A DNA stretch of 64,000 nt from Paragordius varius. Lineage: Eukaryota > Nematomorpha. The stretch spans positions 4,526,001-4,590,000 of the forward strand of contig OZ176054.1 of the NCBI GenBank assembly GCA_964247055.1. Reading direction: 5' to 3'. How positions within the stretch are numbered: position 1 is the stretch's first letter; the number at the start of each line of letters is the position of its first letter. Below the pieces are notes generated by a model, which searched no databases, was not told where the DNA came from, and was given only the letters and a program-made list of their open reading frames with translations. Made by a program: the position numbers and the translations under genes. Positions 1 through 13,916 of the stretch are shown here, piece after piece.

Positions 1-2045
1 AACTGAGCTACGTTCGTTCTTAGGCTTAATAAATTTTCATGAGCGGTTTATACCAAACTGTCACCCACATCTAGCAACCTTACACAAGTTAAGTGGAAAG
101 AATACTCCTTGGCGGTGGACCCCGGCAGATGATAGTGAATTCGCGAAAGCAAAAAGCTTGCTAACCAGGCCCCCCGCTTTAATGCCATTTAACGACCGTT
201 TTCCCTTGTTGATCGAAACAGATGCTTCCAACAAGGGGTTTGGGTCAATACTGTTTCATAAGACCCCACAGGGGAAACGCCCAATTTTTTACGCGTCACG
301 AACTTGTTCAATAGCAGAAAATGGTTATTCCACGATCGAAAAAGAGGCCAAGGCCATAGTGTTCGCCCTAGAAAAATTTAAATACTTTATATATGGAAGA
401 CCTTTCGAGATATATACAGATCATAAACCGCTGGTGTCATTTGGGCGGAAGAGAGACATCAACAATATTAATAATAGCAAACTGCTCAGGTGGATATCGA
501 AGACCATCGGGTACGAGTATGAAATATTTTACAAGAAAGGGAAAGAAAACTTAGCCGACGCGTTGTCGAGACTTCCCATAGAGCATAGCCAACCAGATGA
601 TGAAGATGACGCGGCCACCAAGCAGGTACGATTTTTGGCTCTAAAAACGCTTGATGTAAATAAGAAAGTGGTCGAAGAGGCAACGATCACTGACCAACGG
701 TTATCAAAAGTTAAAAATGCTCTAAGGACAAACAGTTGGATCGACGAAGATCTGAAACCTTTTTAAAACATAAAAACGACTTGGAGTGGTGTTATAATCT
801 GTTATACCTGAATGATCGCTTAGTGATACCACAAGCGATGCAGGAAACGATATTGAAACTTCTGCATACGGGACACAGCGGGCTAAAAACAATGAAAGCC
901 CAAGCCCGGTGTTCGGTATTTTGGCCCGAATTAGACACCGATCTAGCGAATTATGTGGAAAGGTGCGAGGCTTGCCAAACGACCTAACGCACCTGAAAAT
1001 CTTCCCTATCGATGGAATTTTAACACTTTGACATGGGAAAGGTTACATATAGATGTTGCTGGACCGGTGGACGGATATTATTGGTTAGTGACTATCGATA
1101 GCGCCTCACGGTGGGTAGAGATAGATCTTCTTAAATCAATAACGAGTCAAAGCGTTTTAAATTGCCTGGAAAAACACATCGCACGATTTGGTTTTCCCCG
1201 CCAAATTGTGACCGATAACGCCACGTATTTTACTTCAAGAGAATTTACGACTCTCCTAAATCATATGAATATAAAGCACATCTGTGCAGCACCCTATCAC
1301 CCCAAAACAAACGGTCTAGTAGAGAGAGTAACAAAGACATTAAAAACGAAATACGCCGCTACTAAGACCCAACAAATGCAAGCATATGAAGCTATCAACA
1401 CGGTCCTTTATTCGTATCTAACTAGCATGCATTCTTCGCTAAAAGAAACGCCTTCCGCCATATTCCTAAAACGGCGTGTACACAATCCTATCTCTTGGGT
1501 AAAAACAACCCCTGTCGAATATATAGAGCACGAAAATGAACCGAGACGCGAATTTCAACAAGACGATCCTGTCTATATTAAAAATGAAATGGCCGTAGGC
1601 TGGCGGCCAGGTCACATTCTGGAGAGAAGGGGGTTACTCTCGTATGAAGTGCAAGATGAGGAAGGGATTCAAAAACGTAAACATGCAGATCAGTTACGAC
1701 GTAGGTCAGGAGGGAATTCATACGAAACTAATCCCTTAATAGAGCATAAATATCCCAGCGTCGAAAGTGTCCCGGGTCATGTCGAGGGAGCCCACTCCGA
1801 ACAAACCTTCCATCCCACCTCGGAATCTCAAATAGTCCATGCCCCAACTCCTGCTACCTCATGGCAAGACGTAGCCCCAGAATCGCTGACGCCTGTAGAG
1901 GTCATACCCGACGTGGAAAAGGAGGTTTCTGACCTACCCGAGCGTAGATATCCGCTAAGAAGACGGCAGCCTCCCGATCGTTTAAACTTATAGGTATAAT
2001 GTACGAACACGACAGCCCCCGTGGTTAACTTAGGGGGAAAGTAAT
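1..2045 (+). mobile_element. Ty3/gypsy LTR retrotransposon, 3' part of pol (fossil)
   Basis: Cut by the left edge of the window. Visible parts in order are an RNase H domain (DASNKGFGSILFH, YTDHKPL, ADALSRLP motifs), an H-H-C-C integrase zinc-binding domain (HTGHSG ... CEACQ), an integrase catalytic core (HIDVAGPV, IVTDNATYF, HPKTNGLVER) and a proline-rich integrase tail ending near 1993. A purine run just before 2041 looks like the polypurine tract. The order RNase H then integrase is typical of Ty3/gypsy. The visible coding part looks broken, with about two breaks, but long stretches stay open, so the copy is probably fairly young. Its base composition is far less A+T-rich than its surroundings, which also suggests recent arrival. 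No second LTR can be compared because the 5' half is outside the window. Confidence 0.92.
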
Positions 2046-2290
2046 GTAAGGTTATAATATTCTATTTTGTTAACACACTCAATTCATGTTGCATCAGTTA
2101 TTTTGTATTTGAATATTATATATATTTCGTGTTAAAGCTTATCTGTTGTTGAGAATAACCATTGTGTAACGTCTACGCAAATAAGGCATGCACACATAAA
2201 AAAAGAACTTGTGATTTAATAGCCAGTCACTTTTTTATTTTGGTTTTCTTTTTATCGCTCAACTCTTTTTTAATATACCATATTGCTATA
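2045..2290 (+). repeat. Putative start of the 3' LTR of the gypsy element
   Basis: A TG dinucleotide at 2045-2046 follows directly on the purine run, where a 3' LTR should begin. The A+T content rises sharply here. The LTR end is not certain, because no partner LTR is in the window and a separate long inverted repeat begins near 2290. Confidence 0.4.
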
Positions 2291-3612
2291 CGTGAATAAA
2301 TCAACTTTACAATGGTGAAGTAACCTTTTGCTTTTAATAAACCAAGATTTTGAAATTTTACAAGATTAATATTTTATTAATTTTAAGAAATTTTCGAAAA
2401 TCCACTTTTTTTTCAGAAACGGAATTGATACATTTAGTATATTTTTATATGCCATTTTTTTAAATATTAGCAGAGTTTTTCTATAAATTGATCCTCTTTT
2501 GTATCCACCCAATGATTATTTAGCCAAAATTTATCAAATTAACATATAGCATTAACAAAGGTTTGAATTACATATAAAACCAAAATTTTATACATAAATA
2601 GTTTCCAAAATAATTTTATCCATATTTTTAAATCTGTCTAGTGTGCCCTACACCACATTTGCAAAATCTTTAAGTTTTACTTGATCATATGATTTTTTAT
2701 CACCTCCGAATCAAGTTTTCTTGCTTGACTTAAGTCGTGTAATATTAATTTTTTTATCACATGAAAGCAAGCCATGATTTGAAAAACTTGCAAGTCAAGT
2801 CATAATAATTTTTTATCACCCGACCTATAATAAGCATATATTTTAAATTTTATATAGCGCAATCATGCTATTTTTACCTGTATATAAAGAGAACTGCCTA
2901 ATTTACTAGACTGAAAGAATTTGGGACTTTCGGGCCACACATTTAAAAATTAAATTTTTCTTAAAAATATAATGGTTTTTTATGTAGTTTAGGATATATT
3001 TTAATGATATAACATTTATCTTTCACCAAAAAATCAATATTTCTATGCGCAATTTCGCTTCTTGGGGTGGGGTGATAAAAAAATTTTTTTGACTTGACTT
3101 GCAAGTTTTTCAAGTCATGGCTTGCTTTCATGTGATAAAAAAATTTAACATTAGGGCACTTAAGTCAAGCGAGAAAACTTGATAAGGAGGTGATAAAAAA
3201 TCATATGTTCAAGTAAAACTTAAAGATTTTGCAAGTGTGGTGTAGGGCACACTTGACAGATTTAAAAAAATGGATAAAATTATTTTGGAAACTATTTATG
3301 TGCAAAATTTAGGTTTTATATGTAATTCGAACCTTTGTTATTGCTATAAATTGTTAATTTGATAAATTTTGGTTAATTAATATATTCATTGGTTGGATAC
3401 AAAAGAGGATAAATTTATAGAAAAACTCTGCTAATATTAAATAACATGGCACATAAAAATATGCTAAATATATTAATTCCGTGACTGCAAAAAAATTAGA
3501 TTCTCGAAAATTTCTTAAAATTAATAATTAAATAGTAATCTTGTAAAATTTCAAATCTTCGTTTATTAAAAGCAAAACTTCACTTTAACTAATGTAAAGA
3601 ATTTATTTCATC
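2290..3612. repeat. Long inverted repeat (foldback-type element), arms about 540 bp
   Basis: The left arm (about 2290-2825) and right arm (about 3063-3612) are imperfect reverse complements along their whole length, with a roughly 237-bp unrelated spacer. For example TTGCAAAATCTTTAAG near 2660 is mirrored by CTTAAAGATTTTGCAA near 3215. The inner ends carry GTGATAAAAAA three times per arm, mixed with GACTTG and CAAGT motifs. No open reading frame of note lies inside. It is probably a non-autonomous DNA transposon with long terminal inverted repeats; I could not assign a superfamily. Confidence 0.8.
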
Positions 3613-4110
3613 ATAAATTTATTTCGAATGTAATGTTTATAATCAATTAAAAATAATTATGTTATATTGTATAAACATCTTCCCATTATATTTGAAACTG
3701 GACTCCAAACAAAATAAGTAGTGTGGTAAAATAATGGAAAGTGTTTTAAGGGCGAATGGTTTTATCAATCTAAAAATTATTACCAGGCTCACAATTTAGA
3801 AAAATCTATAATATTATATAAGATATGTGCCAGTGAGTTTGAAAAACTTCAATAGATGCATATTGTAGTTATTGTTTAAATTTTTGTGCCTTATTTCATA
3901 AATTTTAGCTGAAAATAATCAAAAAATTTCTATAAAATTCGAATTGAGTGGCAAAAAAGTGTTACATTCATAAGCAAAAGACTTAACTTAAGTGTTTTTT
4001 TTATCACCGATCTTCAAGTGTGCACTTGCTGGCTTAAGTAATCTTGCTCAACTTGCCACGCTTGGCTTACAAGTCAAGTGCGACTTTTTTATCACCCCAC
4101 CCTTGATATG
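3612..4110. repeat. Possible outer part of the right-hand element, ending in the same GTGATAAAAAA motif
   Basis: The region near 3990-4105 again carries TTTTTTATCACC twice and CAAGT/ACTTG words. The last 20 or so bases (ATCACCCCACCC) mirror the start of the right arm at 3063 (GGGGTGGGGTGAT). The right arm may therefore belong to a unit of about 1.04 kb running from 3063 to 4105, next to an inverted partial copy. Confidence 0.5.
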
Positions 4111-4999
4111 GAGCACCTAACCACGAAAGTATATATAATTTTTTAAATAACTAGCGTCCACCACGATAAACATTTTTATATCAGCATAAATTTTTCGTGA
4201 CACTGTGATAATACTCGTAAAACCAAAAAAGCACCATTAGAATCTTGATATATTTCTATCTAATTATATAATATTTATCATATACTTTTTCCCTGATATT
4301 GTGCGCAGTGTAATTGGGATGCGATCATTACTATTATCTCAGATTTTTAATTAAAAGTCGTGTCTGTCAACTAATTGCTACATATAATTTAGTTTTTAGC
4401 AATAAATTATATTTAATATGACGTTGAACACATTTTTAAACTAAGAATCTTAATGATAAAATGTTCAGCATTATCAGACAATATAGATAAGCTTTTTTAA
4501 TATCTTTGAGTGTTTTCAAACCGTTTTACTAGGCTCCAAAAGGCTTAAATCTAGCAATTTTCCTATAAATTGACATTTAAGTCACAACATTAATTATTTC
4601 GTAAATTTTTTTTTGCTATCTTAATTTTTTTTCCGCGCAATATTGCCATTTCGCATTTGTTTAAGTAAACCTGTTTATTTTGGACAGGTAGGAAAAATAA
4701 GGAGAGCTTGAATCTGAAATTTAAAATTTTTTACGGTTGTATTTTATGTTTCGGATACAATATTTTTTAGTGATGTTTTTGAAATAAAGCATCACAAAAT
4801 GTGCTCAAATTTTTTCATTTTTTATATGGAGCATACAATAATATATATTTATATTTGTTTCAAACATGAGAAAACCCATCAGAATATATATAATTCAGTA
4901 ACCCACTGATTATTATGTGCGCATTGTTTATAATAAAAATCAGATGGATTTCTGCAACATTTATCAAAACATATGTCTTAGAATCTCAAATTTTAATTA
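4111..4999. other. Upstream region of SHOC2, nothing recognised
   Basis: A+T-rich, with no convincing open frame, RNA gene or repeat. It must contain the SHOC2 promoter or 5' leader, but no TATA box or initiator can be told apart from the background. Confidence 0.5.
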
Positions 5000-7900
5000 A
5001 TGTCAACCTGGCCACTATTAGATAATTTTAGGCCAAAGCAGGTTATGGTTTCTCAGCCTGGTGATACCAAACCAAAACCTACGTCTCGAAAAAAATCTAA
5101 TTGTTCCGGAGATACTATTCTTCAAAAAAAACTAAGTCTTTGTAAAGAAGAAAACTCTACGCGAATAGACCTTAGCAATATTCAAGTTTTTAAAATTAAT
5201 TATATAGATAACAGCGCTTCCTATTACGATTAAAGAAGTATTGAAATGTAATATTTAGCTTTCACAATTAAAAGAATTGTTTCTTTATGGTAATAAATTA
5301 ACATTTTTGCCTACTGAAATCGGATGCTTAATCAATTTAAAAATATTGAGTTTAAGTGAAAATTGTTTATCTTCATTGCCAGACTCTTTTATGAATTTGA
5401 AAAATCTCCAAATATTAGATTTGCGACACAATAAATTTCAGGAGGTGCATATTTATATTAATGTTTAGATACCTCAAGTTCTATACAAAATTACCTCATT
5501 GACCACATTGCATTTTCGATTTAACCGAATCAAAATACTTGATGAGGATATAAAGAATCTTCAAGTTGATTTTTTTATAATTTTAGAATTTAAGCGTTTT
5601 TAGTTTACGAGAAAACAAACTTAAATATTTGCCAAAAGGGATTGGCAGTTTGAAAAATTTAACTTCATTAGACGTTTCACACAATCATTTGGAATATCTA
5701 CCTGATGGTTTGTTTTATAATTACTGTTGAACAAATATTAATTTTATAATAATTATAAGATGGAAGATACTAAAGTTTCGTATAACTTTATTATATTATA
5801 CAACAATATATTTTGACCACTTGATTTTTCTAACATCAAATATCATTTTACAATCGATAATATTTTATTATTTATATTTTGCGACATCTTTCCCATTGTC
5901 ACCTTTAAAACATTTGAAAGTTGCTGCAAATGTATTTTCCGATATTATATATCGGATATATATAGACACATATGGCATTTTATATATTTTTAAAATTAAT
6001 AAGTTTGAATATCCCAATCTTTTATAATACGATGAATGTTTAGCAAAAAATGTTAAAGAAAAATATTAAAAGTTTGAATAATTGTTACATAATTTAACAT
6101 CGAAATCACGATTTCATCATTAAGGTCTTTTTAAATAATATTTTTAGATCAAAATTCAATTAAATCAAAGTTTGTGCATTTTTTATTTTCCATTTAAAAT
6201 CTATGCCGTATTTTCATTTTACTTGTAGAATTTTGACCTATTTATATTAAATATCTCTTTGACTTTTTATTTAAATATTTTGTACTATTTATTTATCTTT
6301 TGTTACTTTAAGACGATATTAATATTTGACAATTTTTAAAATTTAAATATCGAAAATTTTGAGTTTTGTGGTGGATCTAGGCCGAAAATTATAAATAAAA
6401 GATCGGAAACAATTTTTTTAATTATATTCCGGTATCTCCATGAATTTCACAAATGTTACAGTTAATATATTTAATGTCTATTATAATGAATGTGCAATAT
6501 AATTGTTTCCCTAATTGTACTAAATATCTATAAATATTACAAAAATCTATTACCTGCAAGTCCAATACATCTCAAATGTTTTATTTTCTAATGGTAAATG
6601 CGATCAACATAACATCGGCGAAATTATTTTATCCAACATTCATAAGGTAACGATATGTGTCATTCTTTGAAACTTTTATAAATCACGATTTATCAACAAT
6701 TCTTTACAGAAATACTACATCAAGGGGAAACTTTTGTTTAAAATTAATATTTATTTCCTAAAATAAATTTTTCTAAATTAACCATATAATATCCATTTTT
6801 TCGTGGTTTTTATTTAATAAAACCATTAAACTTATATAAAATCGCCTTTTTTATTCTAATATATATTTATTTACACCTTCAAATATAAAAGTTAAATTTT
6901 ATTTTTTGTCTTTTTCACTCAGTAAATATGGTCATATATGTCTAAACTATACTTTTTAAATTTCAACACAATAATATAAATATTTTTAATGCACAATGGT
7001 AGACAGTTTGTTGTGTTTTCTGAGAAAATGGCTTGTATGTGCTTTTTCATTATTGTATATTAAAAATTAAAATGCCTTTGTCATTTTTTTTGAAATTTCA
7101 ATATATATAAATATTTTTTTTAATTGTAATAATATTAAAGAATTTATGACTAAACTTCGTACTAATCATATTAATTAGTGATTTATTTGCTACGCCTTAT
7201 TAGTAATTATGCAATCAATCACATTTGGTGTTCCGGTATGTAGTTTTTGTCTTCACTTTTAAATTGTTTTTTCTCTCATTCTGTTATCAGGTTTCAATTA
7301 AATTTTATACTTTATAATTTGAGGGGAAAATCTTTAGTAGTTTAATTTTAGATATAATATTAAACCAAATATTTATAAACATATCCAGACATACTTATGT
7401 TTAACGGTTTATTATCGGGGGTACTTTAAGTTTTTTATATGCCATAAATATATTTTTTTCGCAGTTGGCTATGTGGATTTTATAATATCTCAAACGCTTA
7501 TCAAAATTAATTTTTAATTTGATATAGTTAAAGTTGATTTAACTTTTTTTAATATAAATTATTTTATATAGATACTTTATCCATATCAAAAGCTTGAATA
7601 GGTCGGAAGTATTTTTGATATTATTTTATAAATATCTTATTATTTTCAGTGTAGAAATTAATTTGACCTTGTTGACTCCTTAATTTAATAATAAATTTAA
7701 TGTCAAATAATGAATAATATCCTATATTTATCATTTCGATTTTGCTCTAATAGATATTTCTGATTGCATTCAATTAACTTCCTTAAATCTTCAACACAAT
7801 GATTTAATCAGGCTTCCCGAAAATATTGGAAAATTACAAAATTTGGTGCGCATTGGAATAAAGTCTCATACTTGGATATAATAATTACTTTTAATTATAC

Positions 7901-9848
7901 CCATAAAAGAATCTTTGATTTAATATCTAATTTTTTTTATTTTAGATATAATTGCTTGACTTCCATTCCCAATTCTCTGTGCCAATGCAAAAATTTGGAT
8001 GAATTTAACATTGAAAGCAATAACATTACTTCTTTACATGTATAGTCCTTTTTGTTTTTGCTTATATTTTTGAAATTTATATTTATCAAATAATTTAGGA
8101 TCAATTTTTGAAATCTCTTTCCTACATCTCTAACATTACGATGGCACGAAACAAATTTGTAAATTTTCCGACTCAGAATATTCCTGGTGTATTTGCTAAT
8201 TGCACAGTAAACAAATTTATATACATATATATATATATTTAAATCATAGAGCCTTAATCTCGAACATAACCAAATTGCAAAAATACCTTTTGGCGTTTTT
8301 AATTCAGCTTCATTGCTTAATAAACTCAATCTCAAGGACAATCAAATTAATTGTCTTCCTTTGGGTATGTATTTATCAAAAACATTTTTTCTTTTTATTT
8401 ATTTTTAGTGATTTACAATTTTTAATTACTATGTTTGACTAAAATTAATGGATTTTTCACTTTTGCCAATCATATTTCATTTTTTGGTTGATTTTTAATA
8501 TATTATATCGGTGTCACTATACTAGAGAAAAAATTATATTTTTGTTTTAAATTTGACAATAATAACGTTTAATCATGGTGTACATTTAATAGAGTAAATC
8601 ATGTGTGACTTTCCTTGTTTTATTGTAGTAAAATATGGGATACAAATTAATTTTTGAAAGGAATAAGCATTAAAATGCTTAAATAATTTATATAATTTCA
8701 TTTTTATACACTTCAATAATATTTTTTGGTTGGTGTTAAAAAATAAATTTCGTAATTTTTAAGTATAAACCTTATTTTTCATTTGGAAAACATGGATATT
8801 TTATAGTTACTATGGTAAAATTGTCTAAGTGTTTATTTTTCCTCTTAATCAGATATGCGAAATTGGACAAGCCTGGTCGAATTGAATCTTGGGACCAATC
8901 AATTGTCCGAAATACCCGATGATATAAAATATTTAACGAATCTTGAAATTTTGATACTTAGCAATAATCTTATTAAAGTTTATTTGTAATAAAATATTTT
9001 AGAATATTCCTATATCTATTGGGAGTTTGACGAAATTAAAGGTCTTGGATTTGGAAGAAAATAAATTAGAATCTTTACCAACAGACATTGGTAAAATATT
9101 ATATTTATTTTTATGTAAATTATAATATTTTTTACCATTATATTTGTATATGTAGGTTTTCTTAAAGAACTCAACAAACTTATTATTCAAAATAACCAAA
9201 TCACTTACATTCCACGTTCAATTGGGTTAAATTTTCTCAAATAATATTTAGAAATTTAACCAACCTTAAATTTTTTGGAGCCGGTGAAAATCTCTTAACT
9301 TATCTTCCTGAAGAAATTGGTAATTTATTTTATTTCTTTGAAATGTCGTCCCATGCAAACAGAATTAATTTGTGGTAAAATTTTATTGGTTTTTCAAAAA
9401 CTTTTCTTATTATTTCTAGAAACGAAAATTGATTATATTGTTTATTTTATTGATTATTCATTCTTTTTTTTGCGGAGGAAATATAATGGTATGATGTTAT
9501 AATCATTATATTGTGCCGCGTTTTTGAAAAATAGGTTATTTTTAAGATTATTTCTTTTTTTTGTATTAAATGACCAAATTAAAATCCACACTTTTCATCA
9601 TTGATTTAATAATTATTGTATTCTATTTTTGGCTTACCGATTTCGAATTATGTTTAGAACATATGAATAGTTTGGAAACATTGTATATCAATGATAACCC
9701 TTTACATAACTTACCATTTGAGTTGGGTATGTGCACTAAACTTCAAATTATGAGCATCGAAAATTGTCCATTGACTCAACTTCCACCAGAAGCTTTATCC
9801 GGTGGTCCTTCTTCCATTATTCATGTATGCACACAAAAATATATTTGA
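5000..9848 (+). CDS. SHOC2: SHOC2 (Sur-8) leucine-rich-repeat Ras/RAF scaffold
   Basis: Fourteen exons align end to end with human SHOC2: 5000-5185, 5208-5237, 5259-5444, 5469-5564, 5587-5707, 7754-7862, 7946-8039, 8099-8206, 8250-8364, 8853-8977, 9003-9090, 9156-9225, 9252-9319, 9658-9848. Joined they give about 528 residues (human 582). All phases fit. The N-terminal tail is short (about 55 residues), followed by about 20 leucine-rich repeats, then a conserved end ([15 protein letters not shown]). SHOC2 forms the SHOC2-MRAS-PP1C phosphatase that activates RAF; that role is known for the family, not shown here. Introns are 22, 21, 24, 22, 2046, 83, 59, 43, 488, 25, 65, 26 and 338 nt. The last codons (VCTQKYI) differ from the human end; a donor-like GTATGC at 9825 leaves room for another exon that I could not find. 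Confidence 0.95.
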
Positions 9849-12800
9849 TGTCCAAGTTCATTTTATAAAAAAAATCCGAGACAACCCTTAAAATTTTTAT
9901 TAAAAGTCAATACAAAACTAAGAATTAAGAAAATTTGTTGGCTATCAACACTTGTCGCCATAAAAAAGGAAAAAAATATATCTAAAATATATCTTATCAC
10001 CCAAAATAACTAAAACAATCTCTTATTTATTACTATTAAAATATCATTAATTCCTGTAATTGATTCATATAAAAATTTATATCATTAAAATCTGATTTTT
10101 CTTTTAAAATAACCCAACTTTCCACTATGTCACTTTAACATTTTAAACATTTGCTATAACATCCAAAATATTTTATTATTCCATCATTATCAAAACAGCT
10201 GTGTGCCTAAAAATAATTTTCTTTGCAAGTATTTTAGGGTTAAGCAATTTATAATGCAATGAAACATTAGCAATATATTTTTGCTCATATACCAATGCAA
10301 ATCGAAATATATTATTTTATGGTTTAATAAAATTATTCAGATATAAAAGCGTATACAGTTATGGGATGGTTGTTTTAATATTATTGGGTGATTTAATGAA
10401 ATAAGTAGTTTATTTGAATTATTAATTATTGAGTGCCAAAAAAATTAACACTGAAATAATTTAAAAATATAATATTTTTAATAAACATTTATTATGTTTG
10501 CGTTAATTGACAATTTTTAATTAAACGGTCAATTTTCTAATATGTTATTTAATATGTAAGTTTATAGTAATTGTTATTTTAAAGTAAAAATTTAAGTTTT
10601 TGAATAAGAGTAGGCATCAAATTTTGACTTTTTTAAATGCCATTCTTATCAAATTAATTTCATTAAAGTACATTAATAGTATAATTGGAAAAAAATTGGT
10701 CTAACATTTACGAATTTTTTTTATTAGGGTTTATCGATAATTTTTGCCGATCTAACATTAAACAAATTAAAAGTTTTAGCTGAGCCATGTATTATATATC
10801 ATTCGAAAGAGCGCGAAAAACTTTAGCTTTTGAATGTAAGTTGGTCATTTAAATCACTATATAAGAGTTATTGGGTTTATATGGTCAAAATTTTCAAATA
10901 TTAAATAAGTCAAATAGTTTTACAGACTAACTAATTTTAAATCATATATATTATAGTATAATTATTGGGCTTACATTAGTAAAAAATTAAAAAAATCTTT
11001 GAAAATGCTTTATTGTTTTTATTAAAAATTATTACTATCATAATTCTTTTACCTAGATAATAAAATGCATTTTTCTAACTGTAAATTCATTACATAATCC
11101 TTTAAAAGATCAAAACCTTAAACTTTGTTTTTAGTCTTTCAATTTTTGAAATTATACGCCTCCTAAAAAAATTTTAATATTAGATTGTAATTTTTTTTAA
11201 ACAAAAAATTAAAAATGGATGTTTTAAATGACCTGAAAGCAATAAATATCAAGTTTGTCTTATTTTTTTAGACATTCACTGCCATTACACAAATTTTGAG
11301 CTATTTTCATCCATTAGTTTTAAAAATATATTTAAAAAACGCTCTCGCTTTGCGGGTTTGTCGCTTCCTATGTCCGATATTAACTATTGATGTAAAACAT
11401 ATTAGTATGAATTTTATAGATTCATTACTCTTTTGAATGATATATTACAAATGGGCATTTGTTGTATATATTGAAAGAAAAACATTTTTTAGTAAAATTT
11501 TGATAAAGAGGGCACATAATCAAAAAAATCAAATCATAAAAATTCTTTAGTGGAATTATAATTTTTATTTCAGATTTACTGTTAAAATGATGGTAAATAT
11601 CAGAAAATGCAAAAAAATCGAGTGGCACAAAAACCTGTTGTCTAGTGTATAATGGTTTATTTTTGTTTATGGCATAATTGAATGCACTATGCAAATATAT
11701 GTATAAATATAAATATTGTAATTTGGCCATTAAATAAAACTTTAAATCCAATCACTACATTTATGACCGGTCAACCTTAATCATCCTTATTGTTAATAAT
11801 GTTAATTTAATAGGTTTAAACGACATATTATCAACCCAATTGCCTATAGTTTCCCTTATTAATTCTTGTTGTATCAATATATAATTTTGATATTTTATTT
11901 TTTAGTATCTCAGAACTCAAGCACCATATTACAATCCCTAACATTTGTGCGAGCCCCCTACTTTTTCACATAATCATGAATACAATAAAAGTTATTTAAA
12001 TCACAATTATTTATTGCATTATATAAAATGAGATTCAATAAATTACAAAAATAAAGCAAATATCATATTATAATTTTTCTGGATCATAACAGATATATGG
12101 TAAAAAAATATTGCAAACAAAAATGTGTGACATTTATATATGTATGATAATATGTGACTGATAAATGCGTGTTGCTTTTGGATGTAGAAAAAAACCGGGT
12201 AATGTTTATTTAGAATAGTTAGTTATAATATATTATTATCAATCCTTGTTAATTTGAGCAATCTCGTTGTTTGTTCCACCAATGTGAAAGATGATAGGAT
12301 TTTGGTGAGATATCATTCACATGCAAATGCCGACAAATTTGACATAAATAATCTGCTGACTCATAGCTTAATGATCCAAGAGAAAAATGCCTTTTCCACG
12401 CATGGAATGACCGGTAAAGCGATTCATTGGCATCAATTTTAAGTAGGTATTGAGCAAGGGATTTGAGATTTCCAGTGTGAAAATAGGGATGTGATAAATC
12501 ATTAGGTTCTAATTGGATAATAATAATAATATAATATATAATTTAAAAAATGATAAGAATTTCGTTTTTACATTCACAACGTTTATTGTTTAAAATTATG
12601 GTTTCATTTAATGATAATGCAGAGTCGACCCAAGATTTTGTAACCAAATTAGACAAAATATTCTCCTTATGTTTTAGCAGACAGATTTAGGCTTTTTATC
12701 ATTGGATTATGAGAAATTCTCTCAGTGATATTCAACTTATTGTTTAAGTCTTTGACATAGTATCGGATTTTTTAGAGATATGTTCACAGAGAGCCCTATC

Positions 12801-13916
12801 ATCTACGCTTCTACTGATTTATATAGTTGGTTTTAATAAACCCAAAATTAAAATCCTCTACAGCAAATCAAATGATACCTTGCTCGATAGACTCTCAGCC
12901 AGCGCAATTTTCGGTCATGTTGATCTTAGAACAAATACCATGGTCCGATTACCAAAAAATAATTAAAGAACCATTAATATAAAGGATAAACTAATCTTTT
13001 TATACGTGAAAACATAAAAATCAATCATCACAGATGGAGTAAAAAGAGGAATATCACTAATGGCATTTTACCTTGACAAAATATGGAATAATTCTTTTAC
13101 AACTAAACTAAAATATAGAACATACAATTTACCAACCAGGACATACAGCTGCGAGATACTGATCTTGAAAGAAAAATCAAGAAACTGTTACCTCATAAAA
13201 CATATGTAGCAATTATGTTTTATTTAGAATCGTGACAGACAACTCACTTAATAAAATCTTTGGCACCTATTTAAATATTTAGCTCATATACACGATTTTC
13301 TAGATTGTAGCAAATATGACTGGCACACCAGGTTAAGGAAGGTCACAAATTAAATTGGGTTGAAACAATCAAAAAATTAACTAAATCAAAAAATAACTAT
13401 AACAATTATTATACAGCTAAAACAAAAGGTCTAAAACCTTAATTGGAGAAGTATGGAATTTCAAATAGCCACAAATCAAACTCGACTTATATCAAATTGA
13501 TACATACATAAACTGAAATCATAAGGAGCTTGTTTGCGAATTAAGGAAAAGCAAAAGAATGGTTTTTTATATATATGGTATTATTATGCTATTATAAAAT
13601 ATATAGCAAATGGTCGCCATATACGGATATTCAACCTACCGTTGACATAACTGTTTACTCAGTTATATATATATATATATATAAGTGACCAAAAATTAAG
13701 GGTAAAAACACCAAAAAATGGTAGAACAAGATAGTTGAACATAGGCAAACCGTATAGTGAAACATTACAGGGACACAAGTTAAATTTTTTAAACAGTGAT
13801 CTCTTAATAACCCCGAATCTTACTGAAAACCAGCAAATTATGATGCCATCACTAACCATAATATAATTCATTATAAACCATTTTAATATATAGCCAAATT
13901 TAATCTAAGTTAAAAA
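9849..13916. other. Gene-poor stretch between SHOC2 and the fucosyltransferase
   Basis: Mostly A+T-rich sequence with no alignable gene. The part from about 12250 to 13550 has slightly more G+C and short open pieces that hint at old transposon coding sequence. One example is a plus-strand piece near 13028 beginning with TDGVKRGIS, which looks loosely reverse-transcriptase-like. Nothing there is firm enough to name. Confidence 0.4.

Noticed and set aside
5821-6027. 68-codon open frame inside SHOC2 intron 5
   Set aside because: Composition of background A+T-rich sequence with no homology; it lies inside a 2,046-nt intron whose borders fit the SHOC2 protein exactly.
12254-12442. 62-codon open frame, and on the other strand a stretch reading FTGHSMR ... 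FHIGGTNN
   Set aside because: The reverse-strand words recall tyrosine-recombinase and SGNH domains of some retroelements, but the match is too short and broken to call an element.
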